This document shows, in pieces, positions 1 to 7,237 of a DNA stretch of 10,325 nucleotides. Within the stretch, counting starts at the first letter, position 1; each line of letters begins with the position of its first letter. The notes below the pieces were generated by a model. It worked only from the letters and a program-made list of their open reading frames with translations. It had not been told where the DNA came from and did not search any database. Source of the stretch: Bacteroidota bacterium (lineage in GTDB: Bacteria; Bacteroidota; Bacteroidia; Cytophagales; Cyclobacteriaceae); assembly GCA_027297025.1 (NCBI GenBank), contig JAPUIM010000377.1, forward strand, positions 1 through 10,325, read 5' to 3'. The translations under genes and the position numbers were made by a program.

Positions 1-174
1 GGTGCTTGAAGAAAAAATTTCATCCAGCAATTGATTGGTCTTTTGGACAGTTTTTTCATCCATACCTTGATAGGGTTCATCAAGAAGCAACAAAACCGGG
101 TTCTTAATCAAGGCAGGAATGAACAATACAATTTGTCCAAAATTTGATAGTATTCCACTCAAAAAGATAAAAGT
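1..174 (-). pseudogene. Decayed ABC-transporter ATPase fragment
   Basis: Read on the minus strand, 58 codons are open from 174 to the left edge. Codons 21-26 read ALIKNP, followed by a Walker B segment VLLLLDEP (Asp-Glu codons at 81-76) and a D-loop YQGMD, then a helix-like tail KTVQKTNQLLDEI. This matches the second half of ABC ATPases whose D-loop has the xQGxD form. Upstream the match breaks down. The signature region reads LSGILSNFGQIVLF instead of a clean LSxGQQRxxL, a Pro stands where the usual Arg precedes Ala-Leu, and an in-frame TGA lies at 177-175. No Walker A (GxxGxGKS/T) is found in any frame between 175 and 348. I infer a 5'-truncated, decaying gene whose 3' end lies outside the window. 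A sequencing frameshift is less likely, because the missing N-terminal half has no room before the divergent gene at 349. Confidence 0.72.
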
Positions 175-240
175 TCAATTTGATTCAAATACCTCCATAT
201 TTTGTTTGAATTTCCCACCTTCAGCTACCTTTCAGATTGA

Positions 241-248
241 TAATTTTG
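241..248 (+). promoter_or_regulatory. Candidate Bacteroidota -7 element (TAnnTTTG)
   Basis: TAATTTTG fits the TAnnTTTG consensus of the Bacteroidota housekeeping sigma factor and lies about 100 bases before the start codon at 349. No well-spaced TTG was found at the expected -33 position; the nearest TTTG copies, at 201-208, are too far upstream. An 8-base match in AT-rich DNA can arise by chance, so this is only a candidate. Confidence 0.3.
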
Positions 249-250
249 CA

Positions 251-274
251 TTACATTAACCTGGTAAAATGTAA
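251..274. promoter_or_regulatory. Operator-like dyad TTACATT-N10-AATGTAA
   Basis: TTACATT (251-257) is an exact inverted copy of AATGTAA (268-274), separated by 10 bases, giving half-sites about 17 bp centre to centre. It starts two bases after the candidate -7 element, so a bound dimeric regulator would cover the predicted transcription start of the gene at 349. No regulator gene is present in the window to pair with it. A chance repeat in AT-rich DNA remains possible. Confidence 0.3.
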
Positions 275-348
275 CGAACCCTATTATTTCCTTAACTTTA
301 AAATAAAGAGTATCAAACCCATGGCCCAGTGACCAGAGGAAACCAAAC

Positions 349-3300
349 ATGAGTCCAACAAAATTTAATACCTATCTGATTGTTCTGGTTATAATTCAGT
401 TATCCATATCCTGTGATAAGGCAATAAATGATACCCAGGAGATAAAGAGGCCGCTATTTAATCAGCTAACATCGGAAGAAACGGGTATCACTTTTTCCAA
501 TAACCTCAAGGAAAACGATACCATCAATTATTTTACCTACCCCTACTTATACATGGGAGGAGGTGTTTCCATTGGGGACATTAACAATGACGGGCTCCAG
601 GATATTTATTTCACCGGTAATATGGTTAAAAATAAATTGTACCTGAATAAGGGAAATCTAGAATTTGAAGACATCAGCCAGTCAGCCGGAGTTGAGGCCG
701 ATTCTCGTTGGATTACCGGCACTACCATGGCCGATGTAAACGGGGATGGTTATTTGGACATTTATGTTAGTGTAGCCGGAAGATTTCCGCCCAAAGAAAA
801 TCTCTTGTTCATTAACAACGGCGATTTGACCTTTACGGAAAGTGCTGTGAAGTACAATGTTGCAGATGCCGGAAATAGTACCCAGGCTACTTTTTTTGAT
901 TACGACCGGGACGGTGACTTGGATCTGTATGTGGCCAATTACCCTCCCACCAAATTCGATACCCCTCCCAGTATCTATCGATTTCTGATCGATAACGTTT
1001 CTCAGGAAAACACCGACCGCTTCTATGAAAACGATGCCGGGAAAGGATTTTCCGAGGTTACTGAGCGTGCAGGTTTAATGAGCTTCGGGTTGTCATTAAG
1101 CGTTACCGCCGGTGATTTTGACCAGGATGGTTGGCCTGACCTGTATGTATCCAATGACTTTAATTCTCCGGATTATTTTTATTTCAACAATGGAGATAAA
1201 ACATTTAGGGAGTCATCTCAAAAGGTGCTTAAACATACTGCACTATACGGAATGGGGGCAGACGCGGCAGATTTCAACAATGATGGGTTATTGGATCTCA
1301 TGCAACTGGACATGACCCCGGAGGATAATCGCCGTAGCAAGAAAAACATGGCCAGTATGGATCCTGCTCTATTTTGGGAAACCGTAGGTTATGGTATGCA
1401 TTATCAATACATGCAAAACTGTCTGCAAATAAACAATGGTCTAATAAACAGTCAGGACCTGTCGTTTAGTGACATATCTCGCATAGCGGGAATATCATCC
1501 ACTGACTGGAGCTGGGCTGCCCTTTTTGCCGACCTGGATAATGATGGATGGAAAGATATATTCGTCACCAATGGTACTCGAAGGGACATCAATAATAAAG
1601 ATTACTTTAAGGCTCTCAAGAACAAACGTTTTGATGAAATTCAGAAAAACATGGTGGAACTCACCAAGGACATACCCTCTGAAGCAATAGACAACTATGT
1701 TTTCAAAAATAATGGGGACCTGACATTTTCAAATGTTATCCAACAGTGGGGGTTGAGTTTTGTAGGCTTTTCCAATGGAGTGGCCTATGCAGACCTGGAC
1801 AATGACGGTGATTTGGAAATAGTTTTATCCAATCTCGATTCAGCATCTTTGATCTATGAAAATCTTTCCAATACCCTCCAAAAAAATCGATTTTTGCGAT
1901 TTAAGCTACAGGGCCCTCCTGGTAATGCATTTGGTATTGGCACCAAGGTCCAGATCTACTATCAGGGTAACCAGCAATTCCAGGAACTTACCCTTACCCG
2001 GGGGTTCCAGTCATCGGTGGAACCCATTATACATTTTGGAGTTGGACCACTGGATAAGATAGAACAGGCCATCATTTCCTGGCCTGATGGAAAACAAGAG
2101 GTCCTCTATGACATTGCTACTGATCAATTGGTAACCGTGGTTTATGAAACTTTAAAAGAGCCAATGACATTACCTGAAACACCCCAGGGAACCCTATTCA
2201 CTGAAATTACCCAAGATCTAAATCTCCATCATAAACACCTTGAAAACCGTTTCGATGATTACCGGTACGAGCCCCTGTTGCCTCATAAAACTTCCCATTT
2301 TGGTCCCGGATTGTCGGTAGGTGACGTGAACAATGACCAAAGGGAGGACTTTTTTATAGGTGGGGCTTCCCAATCCAGTGGAATGATGTATTTACAAGCC
2401 GAGGATGGTACTTTTTATGCCAGCATCTCAAATCCCTGGAGCAATGACTCCATCCAGGAAGACCTGGGTTCTTTATTATTTGATGCGGATGGAGATGGAG
2501 ATCTGGACCTATATGTGGTAAGTGGCGGTAATGAATTCGAAAAAAATACGGAACCATTACAAGATCGTCTGTATATCAATGACGGTCTGGGTGAGTTTGT
2601 AAAAGCACAAGAATCTTTGCCAAAAATGTTGAGCAGTGGATCTTGTGTAAGGGCCGCCGATTACGATTATGATGGCGATCTTGATCTGTTTGTAGGTGGA
2701 CGCCTGGTGCCTCGAAGTTATCCCCTGCCCGCCAGAAGCTATATATTGGAAAATGTCAGTGAGGATGGGAAAATCAAATTTGAAGATGTTACTGAAAGAG
2801 TGGCACCGGATTTAGTCCAACCGGGTCTGGTTACCGACGCCCGGTGGGTAGACTTTGATAACGACGATCTGATAGACCTGGTGGTGGTAGGTGAATGGAT
2901 GCCGCTTTCATTTTTCAAAAACCAAAATGGAACCTTTGAGAATATGACTGAGGCCTATGGATTGGAAAAATCCACCGGGTGGTGGTTCAGTATTGAGGCC
3001 GATGACTTTGACGGAGACGGGGACACAGATTTCATTGCCGGGAATTTAGGACTTAATTACAAATACAAAGCCAGTGAGGAAGAATCTTTTGATATATACT
3101 CCTCCGACTATGACGACAACGGATCATTGGATATTGTTTTGGGCTATTATTACGATGGCACACAATATCCAGTGAGGGGCCGGCAATGTTCCTCGGAACA
3201 AATTCCGGTGATTGAGTTCAAATTTAAAGATTACAATTCCTTTGCTGAGGCAACTCTGCAAGATGTGTATACGGCGCAAGGATTGGAGGCATCTCTTCAT

Positions 3301-3717
3301 TACCAAGCCTGGAACTTTTCCAGTAGTTATATAGAAAACCAAGGGAATGGATCATTCATAATCAAAAGCTTGCCAAATCCGGCCCAGCTTTCATCTATCA
3401 ATGGTATCTTGTCCGAGGATTTTGATCAGGATGGAAATCTGGATATTGTGGTAGCCGGAAATCTTTTTGTATCCGAAGTTGAGACCCCCAGAAATGATGC
3501 GGGCATTGGTTTGTTTTTACAAGGAGATGGCCACGGTAATTTTAAGCCGGTACGTTCGTTGGAAAGTGGTTTTTACGCTCCTTACGATGCAAAAGCCCTG
3601 GCTACCATTAATACTGCCCAGGGAAAAGTGATCTTGGTAGCTAACAATGATGATAAATTGCAAGCAATTAAGATCAATCCTCAAAACACTTTAAAAACTT
3701 TAGTGGCTTACGATTAG
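349..3717 (+). CDS. CRTAC1-like FG-GAP/VCBS lipoprotein with ASPIC/UnbV domain
   Basis: This is a 1122-aa envelope protein of a family common in Bacteroidota and often annotated as VCBS-repeat or CRTAC1-family protein. Residues 1-21 form a lipoprotein-type signal peptide (hydrophobic 9-20, LSIS before Cys22). Seven Asp-rich calcium-loop motifs of the DxDxDGxxD type start at residues 76, 128, 183, 255, 307, 394 and 481. An ASPIC/UnbV domain follows at about 517-600 (GTKVQIYY, RGFQSS, ISWPDG). Seven more motifs start at 658, 711, 770, 834, 885, 919 and 1023. The motifs are typical of beta-propeller blades, so the family role is calcium-stabilised binding of a ligand or partner; no catalytic residues are recognisable. 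The ATG at 349 is chosen because AGAGGA (335-340) lies 8 bases upstream and a complete signal peptide follows. The gene is transcribed alone and converges on the haem/FG-GAP gene. The family is certain; the substrate is unknown. Confidence 0.93.
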   Translation: MSPTKFNTYLIVLVIIQLSISCDKAINDTQEIKRPLFNQLTSEETGITFSNNLKENDTINYFTYPYLYMGGGVSIGDINNDGLQDIYFTGNMVKNKLYLNKGNLEFEDISQSAGVEADSRWITGTTMADVNGDGYLDIYVSVAGRFPPKENLLFINNGDLTFTESAVKYNVADAGNSTQATFFDYDRDGDLDLYVANYPPTKFDTPPSIYRFLIDNVSQENTDRFYENDAGKGFSEVTERAGLMSFGLSLSVTAGDFDQDGWPDLYVSNDFNSPDYFYFNNGDKTFRESSQKVLKHTALYGMGADAADFNNDGLLDLMQLDMTPEDNRRSKKNMASMDPALFWETVGYGMHYQYMQNCLQINNGLINSQDLSFSDISRIAGISSTDWSWAALFADLDNDGWKDIFVTNGTRRDINNKDYFKALKNKRFDEIQKNMVELTKDIPSEAIDNYVFKNNGDLTFSNVIQQWGLSFVGFSNGVAYADLDNDGDLEIVLSNLDSASLIYENLSNTLQKNRFLRFKLQGPPGNAFGIGTKVQIYYQGNQQFQELTLTRGFQSSVEPIIHFGVGPLDKIEQAIISWPDGKQEVLYDIATDQLVTVVYETLKEPMTLPETPQGTLFTEITQDLNLHHKHLENRFDDYRYEPLLPHKTSHFGPGLSVGDVNNDQREDFFIGGASQSSGMMYLQAEDGTFYASISNPWSNDSIQEDLGSLLFDADGDGDLDLYVVSGGNEFEKNTEPLQDRLYINDGLGEFVKAQESLPKMLSSGSCVRAADYDYDGDLDLFVGGRLVPRSYPLPARSYILENVSEDGKIKFEDVTERVAPDLVQPGLVTDARWVDFDNDDLIDLVVVGEWMPLSFFKNQNGTFENMTEAYGLEKSTGWWFSIEADDFDGDGDTDFIAGNLGLNYKYKASEEESFDIYSSDYDDNGSLDIVLGYYYDGTQYPVRGRQCSSEQIPVIEFKFKDYNSFAEATLQDVYTAQGLEASLHYQAWNFSSSYIENQGNGSFIIKSLPNPAQLSSINGILSEDFDQDGNLDIVVAGNLFVSEVETPRNDAGIGLFLQGDGHGNFKPVRSLESGFYAPYDAKALATINTAQGKVILVANNDDKLQAIKINPQNTLKTLVAYD

Positions 3718-5312
3718 TTCAATTGGTTCTCCAGAATGATCACTGGTTGACTGTTTTCTTGCCATTTTGAATGGATATCATCGGGAACCGGAGTAACCCC
3801 GTAAATGAAGGAGCCAAGGATCAAGTCATCATCCAGGTCCCCGTCCACATCACCCACTTCCATAACCAACCACCTGCCATCAATGGCTTCAGGGAAGGTA
3901 TAATTTTTAAAAGTTAAATTGCCTAGATTTTCAAGGTATACAAATCCCTCATGAGGTAAATTTTGATAATCTGGGAAAAATGCAATGGCTGCGATATCAA
4001 TGTCACCATCCTGATCAAAATCCCTGGCCATGGCTTTAATGGCTCCATGCATTGGGTAAAAATAAGCCTGCTCAAAATGATTGGTTTGATCATTTAAGTA
4101 TATTCTTACTCCATGATAACTTTTGAGCGAAACAGAATAATCACCGTTATCCCCATTGGCATATAAAATATCTAGCCAACCGTCCCGGTTAAAATCCACT
4201 AGTTCGAAGTGCATGGATCCGTACAAAGGATGAAATCGAAGCACCGCTTCCTCTCTAAATTCACCCTCTCCAAGTCCATAAAAGATAAAGATGCCTTCAT
4301 CACCCTGGCCCATGAGCACTATGATGTCCATATTCCCATCCTTGTTTATATCACGTACATAGGACTTTAAGGCACCGGGAAGGTTTTTTAACACCTTTTC
4401 CTGGTATTTGTTGTCTCCAAGATTCTCATACCAGGCAAGTTTTCCCAGGTAATTACCAAATCCGCATATAATAATGTCTTCCTTATGGTCTCCATTGAGA
4501 TCAGCGAATTGGGCAAATACCGGCCGGGGAAGATTATCCAGCCGGATAAAGATACCCCTGCTCTCTACTTTCCAAGGGCTTCCCATCTGCACCAACTTTC
4601 CAATGGACCGATCGGATGGATTCATAATCCCCATGGTTAGCACCCAAATTTCACCTTCTACAATTTGCATAAATGATGGAGGGCTATCCAATGAAAATTG
4701 ATTGATCACTTGCAAATTAGGATCCACCACTGATAAGGTATTTTCCGCATCGCCAATAAATAAAAGTGAACTGACGGAATCAAATTCCAATAAGGTGATC
4801 AAGGGAGGCAGTGCAGTACTGAATTGAGGAGACAGACTTTTAAACTGATCCATTTGCGGGATCAAATCAGTCTTTGAAGCCGGCGGAAAAGGTTGGTCGG
4901 GAGCATTGGTGAGGTAGTAGTCCTCAATCTTTTTCCATGCCTCTTCGGAAATCAATGGTTCGGAAGGAAATATATTTCCTGATCTCAAAATAAGCGCTTC
5001 TTCCACCGAGAGCTCGCTCCAAATGCTATTTTTCCCTTTATTTATTCCCAATCGATAACCCATATGGGGCAATACTCCCTCCTTCCATATCGTTTTGGGC
5101 AACAATGATGGCTCTGGAAAGAGGTGACAGGCACTACAATATGCCCTGGCCAATTGTTCAACATCCAGCTGATTTGGATTCATAGGATAATTTGGCTCCT
5201 TGACTAAGTTTTCACTAGGTTTATGGCGAGTACAAGCCCAGAAGGAGCAAACTAAGAATAACCAAACCAACCTATACAAATATATTTTCACATCCAGCCA
5301 AAAATATTTCAT
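3714..5312 (-). CDS. CxxCH-haem FG-GAP repeat lipoprotein
   Basis: A 532-aa lipoprotein. The ATG at 5312 is preferred over an in-frame TTG at 5345, because it places a compact signal peptide (hydrophobic run YRLVWLFLVCSFWA) directly before Cys27 and follows an AAAGAA stretch. Residues 59-63 read CSACH, a covalent haem-c attachment motif, followed by LFPEPSLLP and LPHMGYRLG. Met84 is a plausible distal haem ligand, and helices typical of a small cytochrome c span about 50-140. A propeller with Asp-rich FG-GAP loops follows at about 269-278 (ADLNGDHKED), 319 (RDINKDGNMD), 371 (VDFNRDGWLD), 429 (RDFDQDGDID) and 487 (GDVDGDLDDD). The residues after Cys27 (TRHKPSE) are basic rather than acidic, so surface export is less clear than for SusD, and it may face the periplasm. 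It follows the SusCD operon but is separated from it by a terminator. Electron transfer or redox sensing is inference only. Confidence 0.9.
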   Translation of the reverse strand: MKYFWLDVKIYLYRLVWLFLVCSFWACTRHKPSENLVKEPNYPMNPNQLDVEQLARAYCSACHLFPEPSLLPKTIWKEGVLPHMGYRLGINKGKNSIWSELSVEEALILRSGNIFPSEPLISEEAWKKIEDYYLTNAPDQPFPPASKTDLIPQMDQFKSLSPQFSTALPPLITLLEFDSVSSLLFIGDAENTLSVVDPNLQVINQFSLDSPPSFMQIVEGEIWVLTMGIMNPSDRSIGKLVQMGSPWKVESRGIFIRLDNLPRPVFAQFADLNGDHKEDIIICGFGNYLGKLAWYENLGDNKYQEKVLKNLPGALKSYVRDINKDGNMDIIVLMGQGDEGIFIFYGLGEGEFREEAVLRFHPLYGSMHFELVDFNRDGWLDILYANGDNGDYSVSLKSYHGVRIYLNDQTNHFEQAYFYPMHGAIKAMARDFDQDGDIDIAAIAFFPDYQNLPHEGFVYLENLGNLTFKNYTFPEAIDGRWLVMEVGDVDGDLDDDLILGSFIYGVTPVPDDIHSKWQENSQPVIILENQLN

Positions 5313-5385
5313 AATAAGTTCTTTTGCTAATATCTGCAAATTCAATGGCTAAGTAAAGTAGTTCAGTGATTCAGTTTGTTAGCTT

Positions 5386-5431
5386 GATTAACAAAAGGGT
5401 GTTAATCCTTTTCTGCCAAAGGATCCTTAAC
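5386..5431 (-). repeat. Two competing inverted repeats in the leader of the haem/FG-GAP gene
   Basis: GATTAAC (5386-5392) is an exact inverted match to GTTAATC (5401-5407) across 8 bases. The same central segment also belongs to a second stem: ATCCTTT (5405-5411) pairs with AAAGGAT (5418-5424) across 6 bases, extendable through GTTA (5401-5404) and TAAC (5428-5431) over a small bulge. The two stems share 5401-5407 and cannot form together. They lie between the SusD terminator and the ATG at 5312. They could be an operator, a leader structure that switches folds, or chance. No T-tract follows either stem, so neither is a terminator. Confidence 0.4.
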
Positions 5432-5467
5432 CGATGAACAGAAGAATAGAATCATTCCGAACAGGAT

Positions 5468-5503
5468 AAAAAAATAATGGGCCGATTTCCATCGGCCCAT
5501 TAT
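5468..5503 (-). terminator. Rho-independent terminator after SusD gene
   Basis: Positions 5474-5486 (ATAATGGGCCGAT) pair perfectly with 5491-5503 around a 4-base loop, giving a 13-bp stem with a GC-rich core. On the minus strand it is followed at once by seven T residues (A7 at 5468-5474 on the plus strand). It begins 32 bases past the SusD stop codon. The plus-strand side lacks a T-tract, so termination should act only on minus-strand transcripts arriving from SusCD. Confidence 0.92.
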
Positions 5504-5534
5504 CATCTCTAAAACAACTAATTATTAAACTATT

Positions 5535-7208
5535 TCATCCACCTGATGCCCACAATGGATTTTGTGTCAATATACCATTGCTTAAGTCAATAGCATTGAG
5601 TGGAATAGGAAATACATTGTGCTTTGGAAGGAAAGGACGAGGAGCAAATGAAGTAATGGTCCTGGTCTCGTTGGGAAAGTATGCATTCATGACACTTTCT
5701 GCAACGCCCCATCTAACAAGATCAAAATAGCGATGACCTTCCATGGCCAATTCCAACCTTCGTTCAAAACGTATTGCTTTTACAGCAAAAGTCTTATCAG
5801 GAAATCCTCCATAAAGCGAAATTTGGTAGTTAGCAGCATCAGCACCGCTAGCATCTTTAATAGTGGTGCTGGAGATTGCTCTTTGTCTAACCCGGTTGAT
5901 ATGGGCCAGGGCGTTTGCCAAAGTTCCTACCTCTGCTTCTGCCTCTGCGGCCATTATCAACACATCGGCAAACCGTAGGAGATTGTAATTGATACCAGCT
6001 CTTTGTTGACCCCAGGCACCTGTACCTTGTGCAGCATCAAGTTCAGAAGCACGATAGGTGTTTTTCGTGGGAAGATAGGGACCGGCATCAAATTGGGCTC
6101 TCACCCAATCAAATCCTGCATGTGGGCCAAACCCATTGTAATCAATTCCCCTTCGGCCTACCGTGTAATCAAGTCTGGGATCTAAAGGACCGGTATGTAG
6201 GGTAAAAGCATCAGCGGAAGGGATATCCTGATCATTGGCTACGTCGGTTTGGTTCCAGGTATCCAACAAAGGTAATCCACCGTTGGTCTGGAAAGCATTC
6301 ACCAAATCCTGGGTTGGCTGATAGAACCCACAGCAAGAGTTGTAAGGACCCCCTCCTGCAAAATTCAAAGTACCTCCCCGGTTTCCACTAAATGATTGTC
6401 CCCCATCATTGGCAAACTGTATAGCAAAGATGGACTCCACTCCGTTTTTACCGGCGGCTGTAAAATTTTCCCCATATTCTGGATTAAGGTCATAAGGGCC
6501 GTTGTTTATCACATCATTGAACTGGGTCAGTGCTGGCCCAAACTTTCCCTGATAAAGAAGGACCTTGCCCAAGTATGCTTTAGCCGCCCAACTGGTGGCT
6601 CTCCCAGCATCCCCTTGGGTAGGTGGTAAATTACCAATGGCAAAATTAAAATCATCTTCAATTTGAGTATAAATTGCCCCCTCATTGGGTAAATTAGGAT
6701 CAGCGATATCATCCTCTGAAATATAAGGTACGATTTGCCAGATCCTTTGCAGTTCGAAGTTGTAATGGCCTCTTAAAAACCTGGCCTCGGCTATTTTAGC
6801 CGATAGATCAGCTCCTGTAACATTATTTGCCTGATTGATCACCGCATTTGCCCGGTTCACTCCGGCAAACAGGCTTTCCCATTTCCCATTGGGATAGGGA
6901 TTATTAGCTGCCCAATCAAAAATCTCCAATAAAAATAGGTCTCCCTGGTCACCGTTGGTACTGCCTTTATGAGCCTCATCCGCTATGGCATCGAACCACC
7001 AGTTGTCTCCAGCGCCATGCCAGTCGGCGGATTGTCCATCTCTTTGGCCTGTAAGCATGGCGTAAGCCCCTGCCAAAAGCAGATCTACTCCCTCCTCATT
7101 ACTTAAAAGACCAGCATTCAGGCTGCCTTTGGGGTCTATTTCTGTAAAACCTTCGCTACATCCATAAACTATCCCAAGTGTTAAGATTATTGTCAATAAC
7201 TTTTTCAT
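5535..7208 (-). CDS. SusD/RagB-family nutrient-binding outer-membrane lipoprotein
   Basis: A 557-aa SusD homologue, the usual length for the family. In SusCD complexes the SusD partner is a surface lipoprotein that closes over the SusC barrel and captures substrate. Residues 1-16 are a signal peptide and Cys17 is the lipidation site (VYGC, then SEGF). Helical TPR-like regions include 105-155 (GVNRANAVI, EARFLRGHYNFEL) and 180-235. The RagB/SusD C-terminal domain is marked by NLLRFADVLIMAAEAEAE (409-426), HINRVRQRA (436-444), ERRLELAMEGHRYFDLVRWG (482-501), and a closing FPIPLNAIDLS...LTQNPLW (533-553). Vicinal cysteines Cys292-Cys293 are the only cysteines besides Cys17. The gene starts 29 bases after the SusC stop and was probably translated from the same mRNA; the AT-rich gap shows no Shine-Dalgarno sequence, as is normal in this phylum. 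The ligand (glycan, peptide or other) cannot be read from the sequence. Confidence 0.96.
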   Translation of the reverse strand: MKKLLTIILTLGIVYGCSEGFTEIDPKGSLNAGLLSNEEGVDLLLAGAYAMLTGQRDGQSADWHGAGDNWWFDAIADEAHKGSTNGDQGDLFLLEIFDWAANNPYPNGKWESLFAGVNRANAVINQANNVTGADLSAKIAEARFLRGHYNFELQRIWQIVPYISEDDIADPNLPNEGAIYTQIEDDFNFAIGNLPPTQGDAGRATSWAAKAYLGKVLLYQGKFGPALTQFNDVINNGPYDLNPEYGENFTAAGKNGVESIFAIQFANDGGQSFSGNRGGTLNFAGGGPYNSCCGFYQPTQDLVNAFQTNGGLPLLDTWNQTDVANDQDIPSADAFTLHTGPLDPRLDYTVGRRGIDYNGFGPHAGFDWVRAQFDAGPYLPTKNTYRASELDAAQGTGAWGQQRAGINYNLLRFADVLIMAAEAEAEVGTLANALAHINRVRQRAISSTTIKDASGADAANYQISLYGGFPDKTFAVKAIRFERRLELAMEGHRYFDLVRWGVAESVMNAYFPNETRTITSFAPRPFLPKHNVFPIPLNAIDLSNGILTQNPLWASGG

Positions 7209-7237
7209 CTTATAAATTTAGTTAAATTTTTAATTAA

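Noticed and set aside
321..332. Three-codon upstream reading frame (ATG GCC CAG TGA) before the CRTAC1-like gene
   Set aside because: Too short to support as a leader peptide, with no regulatory codon pattern; probably chance.
5313..5345. Upstream TTG start adding 11 residues to the haem/FG-GAP protein
   Set aside because: The ATG at 5312 gives a normal-length lipoprotein signal before Cys27; the extension MNLQILAKELI adds a second N-terminal stretch with no supporting ribosome-binding signal.
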